DNA of 64,000 nucleotides from Blastomussa wellsi (Eukaryota; Cnidaria; Anthozoa; Scleractinia; Plerogyridae): NCBI GenBank assembly GCA_947652115.1, contig OX393570.1, positions 4,090,817 to 4,154,816 of the forward strand, read 5' to 3'. Shown piece by piece: positions 35,478 to 46,419 of this stretch (position 1 is its first letter; each line of letters starts with the position of its first letter). The notes under the pieces were generated by a model. It saw only the letters and a program-made list of their open reading frames with translations, ran no database searches and was not told where the DNA came from. The position numbers and the translations under genes were made by a program.

Positions 35478-35825
35478 TTAAAATTTTTAAACTTGCCACA
35501 TTGATTTTTTGTTCATTTTTTGACAATCTGCGGAGAATTGTAAATAAAATCAGTTCATGTAAAAAAGGTAGGGGTCACCGACCATTTAAGAGAGTAAACT
35601 ACCAGCAAAGTTACGAAACGGCTTCTGGCCCTTTGTTTTTTCTCAGCGCGCGGGCTCGATGGATGACGTGGCGTGACGAATATAATTCCGTGCGCAGTAA
35701 CGATGCGCAGAAACAATTAGCGCGTCCTGACGGGGAACATTACCAAAGTTTTAACACTTTCTACATCATTAAATGGCTACTAGTTTCTCTGATTAAACTT
35801 GTGTTGCAGAATTTTACAAGCAAGA

Positions 35826-38615
35826 ATGGACGCTCGAGTTGTCGCTTTCGCTCTTATCCTTTGCCTGTCAACTGGTTACAGCCTGCAAAATGATGATGCT
35901 GACGATGACATTTTGGACCAGCTGAAGGAAACGGATAAGTTGAACGAAACTCCCGAAATGGTAAGTTGACGTTTTTGTTGTTGCCGGCGTTTTCTCAGTT
36001 TCTGTCAGTTTTGAGTACAGTTATTGGGTTGGTAGCTTAATTTATCTAATCCTACTTTATCATAAAATAATCTTAAAAACCTTGCTAATGATTTAACCCC
36101 TTTTGCAGAAGGTGGACAATTTGGATCCCCGGTAAGTGAAATTCCTATATAAAAGAAGTATTAAGCAGGCCAGAAATTGCATACAGTTGGACCAAAGCGT
36201 AAAAACACATTTTCCGTTGCATTGTAAAATAATATTAGGGAGCTTAACAAAAGACCGACGGCGACGCATATTTCCCTTTCGTAAACGGTCAATGCCATTT
36301 TAGCAACATTTTTTTTAATTACCCCCCTCCCCCCATGAAAAGAAAGAAAATTTGTACGTCAACAACAAGAATCGAACCCGGCAACATCCTTATCTCTCGC
36401 TGCGCTAACACGTTGGTCAGCCAAATCCCTGCAAAATTTAAATATTAAAGATGACTTTCTTAATTAATAGTTTCAAATAAAAGCCAACCGCAAGCAAACC
36501 GGTGTAAAAGTGAACAATTCAGCATTGGCTGGGTGCATATTAGTCTACTGACAAATGACTGTTCCGCTCTCGTCCAGGCCTAAACAACAGTAGCCTGCTA
36601 CAGGCTCTCGAGTAAACGGGGTCGGCGAAAGCAGCGGGCGCCGAGCGAGGGAAAAAAGAGGGAAACTAATCCTCCCTGGTTTTCCCTTCGCTCGCCCGCT
36701 TCTTTCGCCACCCACGACTATTCGAGGCCCTGGAGCAGGCTAAAACTAGAGCAGCATATATGGCATCGTCCATTGAGGAATGCTAGGTACGTTGCCAATG
36801 ATAGCATCCACTGTTAAAAATGGCATGGACCCTTTACGAGAGGGAAATCAGCGACGGTGACGGTGAGGACGACTTCTGGTTAAAACTTAATTTCTATTTT
36901 ACTTGCAAATCTCGCAACTATCTTAATATGTATTCCGCGCGACTATTGTATTTAAACGTAGCGCAGCAGAAAATATAAGGCCAGCGTTTATTTCCAAACA
37001 GCTAAAGCGGAAATTTAGCGGTGGTGGTCTAACTCAGAACTTGGTCATTTCACGTTGTTGTTTTGTAGAAGATTTGTAACGCATGTGCATAGCTATTGTT
37101 CCAAGCTCGATATACGAGTGTCCAATGTATTACGTGCAGTAGAAAAATAAGGATTTGTATGGGGAAACGGTCAAATTCAAAACTAATAATAATAATAATA
37201 ATAAAAATCAATGATTTAAAGAAAAATAGCTTACCACGCTAACACCGTGTATATGTTTGTATCCGGTAAGTTTTTTGGGTCAACTTATAACGATGTACGT
37301 GGGGGTCTTCAGTTTGGCTGCTGCCTGTTACACTCGTATGTCTAGCAGGGTTGTTCATAGGATTTTTTGTCTACGGGAGCAAACTCCGCACACCTTCACT
37401 TCCTACAAGAAATAGCCCAGCAAAATCAAACGTGATTTGAGTTCGCAGAGAGAAATCTTGTGAAGCAAACTGGATGAAACCTTTCAGGAAAGTTGTTCTA
37501 TGCCAAAGGTATAAAACATGGAAAGGAGATGAGCCACCTTAAGTGTCTATTCTTCTAGCTGACCATCAGGCCTACTTATCGCACTGATGTTTCTACACGT
37601 TTTGTCTTGAAATGTGGCGGCCGGCGAACGGCGGTTAACATTTCTTTGTCTTCAACCAGCCGACAAAAAAAATTCCATTTTTTTAAAATACTGTGTCCCC
37701 AGAGCCCTTCATTTCTCTTGTCAATCCCCCGCCGGGTAAGAGAAACGAAAAGGGCTATGGGGACGAGAATGACAACAGAGTGAACCTGGCCTGGACTCGA
37801 GCCCAGTACGCGCTTCTCAAAAGTTGCTGTAAACCTGGTAATTAATTTTATATAACACGCGAGGAATTTATACTATGGAGCTGACTCGTCCCCAGTCGTC
37901 TCTTCTTATCGCGTCTCGTTATAATCTTATTGGAGATGATTGGAGACGAGTTAGCATATGTCGGGTTCTTTCCTAATTTGTTTCGTTTTAAATTGTATAG
38001 TTTTGTCTTGAACACCTCCTCATCGACTGCCTCCTGGTCGTCGTCGTGGGGTTTTAGGTAAGGAGAGCTCCTACTTGCTCCTACTTGGTAAGAGAAACGA
38101 AAAGGGCTATGGGGACGAGAATGACAACAGAGTGAACCTGGCCTGGACTCGAGCCCAGTACGCGCTTCTCAAAAGTTGCTGTAAACCTGGTAATTAATTT
38201 TATATAACACGCGAGGAATTTATACTATGGAGCTGACTCGTCCCCAGTCGTCTCTTCTTATGGAAAATATAGCAGGCGCGGGGAATGATGGGAAGGTATC
38301 ATCGTTCGCGTCTCATTATAATCTTATTGGAGATGATTGGAGACGAGTTAGCATATGTCGGGTTCTTTCCTAATTTGTTTCGTTTTAAATTGTATAGTAG
38401 TTATGTCTTGATCACCTCCTCATCGACTGCCTCCTGGTCGTCGTCGTGGGGTTTTAGGTAAGGAGAGCTCCTACTTGCTATTTAACTAAAGTCGTTTTTT
38501 AACAGTGCGAACGCTGTGTTTTTCATGTTCTCTTTCATGGATTATATGTCAACAAATCAATTTATATTGCTTTTGTTTTTGTTTTCTTCCCAGTAGCTCC
38601 TCCACAATTGCTTAG
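35826..38615 (+). CDS. small secreted acidic peptide (gene model tentative at 3' end)
   Basis: Exon 1 (35826-35960) starts with ATG and encodes a clean signal peptide, RVVAFALILCLSTGYS, then an acidic stretch NDDADDDILDQLKETDKLNE, ending in phase 0 at a GTAAGT donor. Exon 2 (36109-36131, after TTTTGCAG) encodes KVDNLDP plus two bases and has a GTAAGT donor. The best last exon starts at 38594 after TTTTCTTCCCAG and encodes RSSSTIA-stop, giving 59 residues without Cys in the mature part. Other acceptors at 37310 and 38506 would give different tails. A poly-A signal follows at 38809. Possible roles (prohormone, matrix or venom-type propeptide) are open; I do not assign one. Confidence 0.55.
36260..36765 (-). 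mobile_element. tRNA-headed SINE-like repeat, family member 2, carrying a foldback insert
   Basis: Minus-strand A-box-like TTAGCGCAGCGAGAG and B-box GGGTTCGATTC at about 36365-36415. The downstream part matches 6600-6730 but is interrupted at 36592-36741. It lies in the intron of the small secreted peptide gene. Confidence 0.6.
36592..36741. mobile_element. GC-rich foldback element
   Basis: Inverted arms of about 65 bp: AGCCTGCTACAGGCTCTCGA and complement of AGCCTGCTCCAGGGCCTCGA, continuing through GGCGAAAG and GCGGGCG. It interrupts the repeat at 36260-36765, whose relative at 6.7 kb lacks it. Confidence 0.7.
37735..38482. repeat. two-copy tandem duplication, 362-bp period
   Basis: Copy 1 begins GGTAAGAGAAACGAAAAGGG at 37735, copy 2 at 38097, and they are almost identical to the end (GGTAAGGAGAGCTCCTACTT). 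Copy 2 has about 46 extra bases near 38261-38307. It lies within the last intron of the small secreted peptide gene. Confidence 0.9.
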
Positions 38616-38808
38616 TAGTCATTCTAGTGAACACTACAATTACACGGGGAAAATGATTCGTTGTTCATGTATTCAACAACAACAACAACAACAGAGACCA
38701 CTTAATTACTGAGGGTATATATAACGTTACCAGATGGCCAGATTATTCGACGCTCTTTGAACTTGTTTATGACTAGGGTGAAATTGATGTAATTGTAATC
38801 AGCAGCGG

Positions 38809-38814
38809 AATAAA
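38809..38814 (+). terminator. poly-A signal of the small secreted peptide gene
   Basis: AATAAA about 200 bp after the proposed stop at 38615, followed by A-rich and T-rich text. Confidence 0.45.
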
Positions 38815-40235
38815 ACTGGGATAAAAAAATTCAGCTTTGTGTGCACTTTTGTCCTTTATAATCATTCATTTTCATTCCGTACTGCTCAGCCTCGAGATTT
38901 ATTTACTTTGTTCAGTTAGGATTCGTTGATACGTTACCCCGGGGGATACTTAATTGGGTATAGAGTGCCGCTGGAAATGTCTCCTTGGGTTGCACGCGAC
39001 AACAAATTGAAGTCTGCCAGTTTCAGTGTGTTTACGTAATAATCGTTTATCATCAAAGCTCATTTGCATAACCATTGAAACTCGGTCAAAAATCCCCCTT
39101 TTTCATTTAGGTTCGATGGTTGACCACCCGAGTCACTCGTGTAATATAGTCCCAGACAGTGTTGAGGCAAAACGGTGCGTTCGTGCTCGACTCCACTGAA
39201 GTAAATATAGCAGAAGTCGTCCAAAAAATGTTCGTGAATTCGGCTCCAGAAGTATACCTTGGGAAGGAACAAAAGCCGAGAGCTTTCATTAAATAAATAA
39301 TGGGTTCTAAATGGGAACCGAATTACAAATTCGATGCTAGATTACTAGGAGAGCCACGCAATTACATTAACCAAGCACTCACAGGTTTTTCCGCTGAAGA
39401 CGTGCATTCGTTAATTGCAAGCGAGAGACAGGATTAAATGGTGATACTTTCGGCAAGATTCCAGCGCAGCCCCAGACATTTATTGTGCATGCAGTTCTTT
39501 GTTTATTGAAAACAATACCCGGACCAATAGAAAGCCTTTGGGTCTTACGACCTCTGTTTGAGTCCTTCCTTTGTTCGACTAAGTTTTCATTTCAAAAATA
39601 GTCCAAAGTAGTTTTAAACTTAGAAAAATTTAACGAAATTTGTCTATACTTATGTCTAGGATCACGTGAAAAATAGGTTAAATGTAGACGTAGAAACATG
39701 ATTTTTCAAATTTCGCGTCTAAATTACGGAAAATCGAAAGGAAATATTCAGTTTTTTGGAAATTTCACTGTGTTTTAACATAAGCGCGTCAAATAGTGAT
39801 TTAGGCCTTGGGTTAGCTTTAAAATGTTGCATCATTATTAATGTTGCATTAATTCAGTGAGAGAAAATACACAATAAATGGCTCGCTTACCTTTGTGACT
39901 ATTTCGCGTCATGATTTAACTTTATTACTGAGGATTAAGCGACCAGAGGAGAAGGCTGAAATTCAGGTTACTCGCGCAATGCAACGAAAGCAAACCATCA
40001 ATCGAAGATTATCATATAGGTCGGCGAGGTGTACATACTTGTCTGATTGTATTTCTAAAATGATATTCTGCATAGTATCTACGCCACAACAAATCCTTTC
40101 CAAGACATCTCGAGTGTTTCTGTACGATGCGTTTTCCAGGTAATGTGCAAGTGAAAATGACGTTTTTGCAGCGAAGAGAACATTGAAGATGGCTTAACGG
40201 AAGGGAAAGAAATGCAAATACCCTTCCTCTTTTTC

Positions 40236-40402
40236 TCCATGGGCCTTACTCGCGTGGCGGCCATATTGGCCATAAACAATAGATTTCGTACCCCGAGCCT
40301 CGACTTGAAATGTTTGGGAACGAGTTCCAGCGTGGCAAAACAAAAGTTTTCAGTCCCTCGGGACTCAACATGGCCGCCGTGTGATAAAGGCCCATGGGAG
40401 CT
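40236..40402. mobile_element. short TIR element (MITE)
   Basis: Left CTCCATGGGCCTTACTCGCG then TGGCGGCCAT; right is the complement of CTCCCATGGGCCTTTATCAC then ACGGCGGCCAT. The ORFs here read through the element. Confidence 0.6.
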
Positions 40403-40548
40403 AATGAAGAAGAAATTCTATGCGTGTTTTCATGCAGTAAGAAACTGATGGGCAAATAAACAAATTGTTATGATAATTTTTCTTTGTCTGCATAAGTTAC
40501 AAACAAATAAAAATAATTTATCAACCGAGAATTTTTAACTGAATCTCG

Positions 40549-40622
40549 TAGCGTAGCGGTATAGGCGATAGACTGGTATCAAACAGAGGTATACATCGGC
40601 TTTGGATTCGAATCCTGATGTG
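40549..40622 (+). repeat. tRNA-like SINE head
   Basis: A-box-like TAGCGTAGCGGTATAGGC and B-box GGATTCGAATCC at tRNA-like spacing. No convincing cloverleaf. Confidence 0.45.
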
Positions 40623-41319
40623 TACAGTAAAAGTAGCGGAGAAGGGACTGATAAAGAGGGGGCGAAAGATATTTTTATATCGAGACAGATTAGCGATAAA
40701 TGTTTTAACCGGTTGCGAAGGATCTGTCAGTATCACTATTACGGGTTTTCTTTTCTTTTTAATGCAAAGTAAAGAAATTCAACTTCTAAGCCGTTTTGCT
40801 CTACAAGAGAAAGATTGATATGTGTAGTATCCAAGCATGGAAGTCCTTGTCGGTAAATATGAAGATTTCCTAGACACCACGGAAATTTCATTTTCTTGAT
40901 TTCCATTGTCAAATAGAGCTATCGCAATTTCCAAAAATTCATAGAGTTATTGACTTTATTTGCAGAACTGAGACAAGTTTGGCACGCCTCTTATTTATTT
41001 ATTCAGAGTAATTCATTCAGATTACTTTATTCACGACATAGGAATTCAAAACGAAAAAAAAAAAAGGATTGCGTTGAACACATTTTTGTTCAAATTGTGT
41101 CGCCATGCTTGAAACAAAATTTGATAATCTATGAAGCTTTCAAAGTTCGCTTTTTAATAATATAAAATGACTCCACTCAGATAAGTGCAAGCGCTTTTTG
41201 CCTCTGTAATAATGTTATTCCATAATTTCTTGCCACCCCAACCCCTCCCCCCCAGTTTTTGGTTTGTTTTTCTTCGTTTAACTGTACCTGCATGGTAATA
41301 CCTGGTTAAAGGAGTCACG

Positions 41320-41533
41320 ACATTTTTGGGTTATTTCTTCGACAACCTAAATTACCCTTAAAATTCAGGAAACCTAAAATTAATAGTTTGTTAAGGAAGA
41401 AAAACACCAAAGGAGTGATACTAAACCAAAAAAAAAACAAGGATGGCTTAGTGGAGAAGATTGAAACGGATTGGAAATGACGATTTTGAAAATTAAGGCT
41501 AAATGTGCACGAACGATAATGTAACTCCTTTAA
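41320..41533 (+). repeat. dispersed non-coding repeat, family R1 copy 2
   Basis: Closest to 57990-58226: shares TTTCTTCGACAACCTAAATT, AAAACACCAAAGGAGTGATA and GGATTGGAAATGACGATTTT. Confidence 0.75.
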
Positions 41534-42318
41534 TACTGGTCAGCGTATCAAGCACTCCCATGGTGACTTTCTGGTACACCGAAACCTGTGATTTTTTGAT
41601 AATCAACAAGAAAACGACAATATAATTTAGACAACTTATTTCCGACAGTTACATTAACGGATTAACAGCAAGATTGCTACCGACTTCAGCTTTCAGTATT
41701 GTGCGGGACATTGTAGGTTTTTTTTACAACATATTTATGCGATATTTATGCTTTTTACCCTGTGAAAAAGAAAAAAAATATCTAATGATACTTGTGTGAA
41801 AAGAAGTAATTAAGAAAAATTAATTCAAAAGATCAAAGACTGGCGATTGTAGAAAACGTGCCATCCTGCACTTAAAATCTGCCAGCAGCATGTTTATTGC
41901 AAAACTGACTGTCAGATTGGTAATTTTAATTATCACCAAAGTATACAAAACTACACAACGTTTCGCTGTTGCGATATATTTGCATTTTGGAGCGACAGTG
42001 ACAACGTCACAAGGGACAACGTGAGCGCAGGTAAGATTTAATTTCATTGCGTCAGAAACAGCTCCCAGGCTACCACTATTTTAACCAGCTAGGCAAATGT
42101 TCAAACAATTTTAGCTGAATCTGATTTTGCAGTTTTGTCGACCGACTAGAAGGTTTGTTAACGCTTTGATTTATATTATCCGCAGTTACAAACTTTCCCT
42201 TCTGCGACACTGTACGGTCTTGAACGACACGATTTAGATTTGAGGAGGAAAAGGGAAATCCTGAAAACAAAGACGACTCTCGGATGTTCGGCGTCCCAAT
42301 AGGCTACAAAACAAGACC

Positions 42319-42483
42319 ATGAATGTACCTGCCATCTTGGGGCTCATCGGACTTATTGTTTTCCTACTGGCCGCCATTTTATTATATATTTGCAAGAAAA
42401 GGCTCGGCGTTGAGCCACAGAAATCTTCTTCAGCGAGTGCTAGCATTATACAGCGTGAAGCGGAAGAATGGGATGCTGTTTAG
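42319..42483 (+). CDS. candidate 54-residue single-pass membrane microprotein
   Basis: ATG in a good context (A at -3) opens a 54-codon frame ending in TAG. Residues 4-24 are a strong hydrophobic helix (PAILGLIGLIVFLLAAILLY), followed by ICKKRLG, which gives a positive inside edge and a possible palmitoylated Cys. A Ser/Ala-rich tail follows and then acidic REAEEWDAV. Topology should place the tail in the cytosol. No upstream in-frame ATG exists before the stop at 42262. A poly-A signal sits at 42978. It could instead be the last exon of a longer membrane protein; no upstream exon was found. Confidence 0.5.
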   Translation: MNVPAILGLIGLIVFLLAAILLYICKKRLGVEPQKSSSASASIIQREAEEWDAV

Positions 42484-42977
42484 TCTAAGGGACGGAGGGC
42501 AACGAGGTACATCAATACCGCGTTTGTTAACTCTGATACATTCAATGAAATTCGATCGAAGGTTGTTTTCGAGCTTTCATCAACTGATAAACTACAAAGC
42601 AATGAATACTGCAAATAGCATTGTGGAGATGAGATACATATTCACACCTGCGCTTATATTGTGGATGGATCGTGTTTCAGAAAAGCCATCTACAGTACGT
42701 TTGCGTTAAACGCCGAAGATGGATCGAGGAAGCGACCGTTTTGCCAAACTGCCGGCAAATTAAAAAAAATACACAGACATATACACAAAATATACACTGC
42801 TTATCTGCGAATTTCTTTCCCTAAAGTACATTTAATAGACATCAGATATGATCCCCAGAATAACAAAATGCAAATTTTGCTCCTGTCATTGTAGCAATAT
42901 CCATATCTGTGCTGCGAGCGTGGTCCAGTTCGAAATAGCGTGGCGCACGAGCATGAAACCCTACTGTGAAGTTTTCA

Positions 42978-42983
42978 AATAAA
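42978..42983 (+). terminator. possible poly-A signal for the microprotein ORF
   Basis: AATAAA about 500 bp after the stop at 42483. Confidence 0.25.
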
Positions 42984-44690
42984 ATGATACTGGTTTTTAC
43001 TAGAGAAATCAATATATGGTATACCAAATTCAGAACAAAGTGAGCTAGTGTAAGGATTTATAAATTAGTGATTGTAAACGCAAGTCATTTTTATTGTTAA
43101 ATTATTTTAACCCTGTGTGGTTCAGATACACACAAAGACGAGTTTCGTTTTGGTTAAAAGCGGTAGAAATATTATGGCTTTATGTTGCTCGCCGGATTTA
43201 AGTAATTTATTCACAAAAATAAAACTTGGGCGCCGTTTCGGAGAAAACCAGTGTTCATACTAAGTAGCTAAACATGCGCTTAAAATTTTTGGGGGACCGA
43301 TATATCCCAAAACGATTTCAAAATAAATTAAAATTGGGCTTAGGGGAAACACCATTATTAAGAAAGACACAAGCTAGTTTCTGCACTGAGATCTTTCTTT
43401 TTAATATATGAAATTCACAGATTCAAAATATACTTCGCTGTAGTTTAAATAACGGGTGGCAATATACTGGCAAATGCTGGCATAGTTACATGTTCATGGT
43501 CGATGAAATGTAATTTATTAAATAGCAGCTTTTCGTCGCTTACAAATGTAAGCTTAGCGGTAGGTTACGCTGTAGATGACACCTTATTTTTGTGATGTAA
43601 ATGTTATTATTAAAAACACTTAAGCAGAGGATGTTGACCGTATTCAAATGACCACAGTTTAAAGGGGGATATTAAAAAGCGCTACATTGTTTTGTTGCTC
43701 GCGGCCGAAAGCTTTTTCAAGTTGAAAGCAATTTTCACAGGCAAAATCAAAGGAACGTTTGGTTTACATACAAATGTGACAGTCAAAGTTATTTCTTTTA
43801 ATTTTCTGTGGAGAAACAACATACCATGCCCCCAGCCGCTGGCTCAAAGGAAAAGAATACAAAGAAAATACTAAATAAAATATAATACATTGCCACATCT
43901 TTTCCCAAGCTCATGATGGCCAGATTTTTAACAGTCACTCAGCCATTGTTGATTGTTTTTATTCCTTTTATTCCTCCAGATTTTTTCAGCCATTCCCTCT
44001 TCAGTAAGGAGAAAGTACCAGTCAATCATCATAATCACATAATCAAGCAAGATAGTGACGTCATGACCCAGACCAGACAAACCAAATGGAATGCCGGGTG
44101 GACAATTTGAATATTTCTTCAACCACTAAAGCCGGTGTTTCTAAAACGCTTTTGAAACATAAACGTTTCCAGAATTCCCTCTATTTCTCTCAGAGCGCGC
44201 TGATGTTTTCCGAGTCTCGCTGGGGTTCAATAAATTGCATTCTATTGGTGGTTTTCACGTCACGCACGTTTCATGCAAGTAAGAAATAAAATCGCTTACA
44301 ATTCAATAAATTGAGTTAAGAAATTGAAATATCGTAGAAGAGTAATAAATAAACAACGTGCCAAAGTTTCGGGATGTACGATATTCCGAACTCGAGTTAT
44401 TCGGCAAAGGGTATCACTGAAAACTGTAGTATTTAGTATGGAGACGCCATGTTGGAACCCCTCTGAGGTACTCTCTCAAAACGTTTCTTCTCTTTGTAAA
44501 CTTCCCTCAACATATCGGTTACTCAGAACTCGAAAACATAAGACGAATCGATATTTTCACGCATGTAACGTGTTACCCAGAAACAATGCCGATGTGAGTC
44601 ACGCATTGTGAAAAAGCTGAATTTCAAACTGTTCTATTTTCAAAACAAAGCCGTCTACCGAGCTGAAATAGGCCAGCAGATATATGTTTA
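42984..44690. other. intergenic, no gene seen
   Basis: Short ORFs on both strands without motifs. The phrase GGAGACGCCATGTTGGAACC at 44439 resembles the palindromic repeat near 1641, so repeat debris is present. Confidence 0.4.
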
Positions 44691-44699
44691 AAAATGACA

Positions 44700-44925
44700 C
44701 GGATGACACAGTTTGAAAAGTTGAGCCTAAATTTTTCAAATTTGATAATTGAAATCCTTCTCAATCTTCCTCATTCAAAGCCACCCTTTCCTTTTAGTTT
44801 ATTGGTGCATCTTTGGTGTTTTCTACCTTAGTAAACTACTATTTCAAGGTTTCCTTTGATATGAAGGCAATTTTACACATTGCCAAAGTTGACTTGATTC
44901 ATGGTGACTGTGCCCCTTGAAGTAT
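44700..44925 (-). repeat. dispersed non-coding repeat, family R1 copy 3 (reversed)
   Basis: The minus strand shows GGGGCACAGTCACC, CAAGTCAACTTTGGCAA, GAAATAGTAGTTTAC, AAAACACCAAAGATGCACCA and TTGAGAAGGATT, as in 22100-22330. Confidence 0.7.
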
Positions 44926-45432
44926 CCCAGAGTAGTTTCAGTATATTCCAGCTCTTATACTTTGTTGGGTCAGTACTACCACTCTTTACAGGTTGATGTT
45001 ATAATATTGATATCAAACAAAAGCCCAATCATTGGTGAACAAGTTGTGATAATTTTCATGACATTTCTGGTTACCATAGAACAGTATAACCTGTTGAAAA
45101 AACACCCTTAATTTAAACTTTAATAATTATAACTCAAAAACTAGCTCGGTGACCCTTATTTTTTATATTATTATTGAATATTGATTAGTTTGCCAAGACT
45201 CAACTTTTTGAGCATTTAAAAAAAATTCCTATGAGTAGTTTCAGAGCCACCTTAATGTTTTGAAAATTTAAGGTCATCACATGGCGCGAATTTTCTGTTC
45301 AAAATTGTCGAAAACCTCAGGGGATGGGGTGGGGTGGGCATCCACCCCTCCTCCCTTGTAAGCCCGAGGATTAACGACTTCTTATATTACACATTTCAAG
45401 TCACTGTAAAAAGTACCAAGGAACTTTGGTAC

Positions 45433-46335
45433 TTATCTTGATACTGTGTTTATCGTACGCTGTCGTCTTAACTTCAAACATTTCTTGAACTCGTTCTTGA
45501 ATGAACGATTCATAAAACCATAAATGAAGGGATTTACGCAACTCGAAAAGTAAACTAGGGCGGTCGAAAGCAGTGCAAGCTGACGTGGAACAGAGGAAAC
45601 CAAAAGGGACGCTAAATAAACGCAGCTGGCTGGAAGCCAAAGACCGACAAAGCCGATGATGGTGACGAAAAGAGTTTTGCTGATCTTAACATCTTCCACA
45701 TTGGAACTCTGCCATGAGAGATTGGAACTGTGCATATTGACAACTTTGTAAATTTTATAGTAACAGAAAATTATAATACAAAACGGCATGAACGTGAAAA
45801 GGCTCAGAATAGGAATAGCAAATTGATGAAACTGTATATTGCAACAGGCAAAACTTAGATCTGCCGTGGCTTGAAAGCCGAGGACAAATGCTGCGAGAAG
45901 GGAGTAAAGAATGTATAGAACCCACACAAGCGATGCTGTTGCGATGATGAATTTCCTTTTAAATGTGGTTTGGTACTTGGCTGGTTTTACCATTTTGTAA
46001 TACCTGTTCAGTGCCATGAGGACCATAGTGTTTACAGAGATTTTCAGCAGGGAATTCTTGGAAATGGCCAAAAAATAGCATGCAATAGTCCCAAATGGCC
46101 AACCACCAGTGGCCAGCATCACAATCGACAGCGGCATTGTGCATAGGGCTTGGAAGATGTCGCTCAGGGCCAATGAGATGATATAGTAGTTGCTTGGATG
46201 GCGAAGTCTCGGGTTTCTGCACACAGCAAAGCAGACAAGGAGGTTTCCAACAAGCGAAAGAAACATCACCAAACAAAATGTGGCAGTCTCTAAAACAACC
46301 GTCGCCGTGTTTCTTTCTTCAAGACTCTGAGCCAT
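45433..46335 (-). CDS. class A (rhodopsin-type) GPCR, paralog 1
   Basis: Single-exon 300-residue seven-helix receptor. TM1 holds SLVGNLLVCFAV with N31 (1.50). TM2 has SLALSDIFQALCTMP with D59 (2.50). C86 opens TM3, which ends in LMALNRYYKMVKP: NRY instead of DRY. TM6 has GFVGLWLPA and TM7 ends CVNPFIYGFMNRSFKNEFKK (NPxxY plus helix 8). The NRY and general look recall melatonin-receptor-like anthozoan receptors; the ligand is unknown. The frame is open to an ATG at 46419, but the ATG at 46335 (MAQSLEERNTATVV) aligns with the start of paralog 2 (MAQSFEYRNAATVV), so I use it. Confidence 0.9.
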   Translation of the reverse strand: MAQSLEERNTATVVLETATFCLVMFLSLVGNLLVCFAVCRNPRLRHPSNYYIISLALSDIFQALCTMPLSIVMLATGGWPFGTIACYFLAISKNSLLKISVNTMVLMALNRYYKMVKPAKYQTTFKRKFIIATASLVWVLYILYSLLAAFVLGFQATADLSFACCNIQFHQFAIPILSLFTFMPFCIIIFCYYKIYKVVNMHSSNLSWQSSNVEDVKISKTLFVTIIGFVGLWLPASCVYLASLLVSSVPRQLALLSTALVYFSSCVNPFIYGFMNRSFKNEFKKCLKLRRQRTINTVSR

Positions 46336-46419
46336 CGGTTCTGTAGAGCCTGTTCTTGGTATGGGTTTTTCAGGTTTTTTTTTAACTATTCGCCTTTTCA
46401 GTTCTACTCTAAACGCCAC

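Noticed and set aside
39060..39289. Overlapping minus-strand ORFs of 60-70 codons
   Set aside because: Two frames are open at once, no motif is recognisable and there is no splice support.
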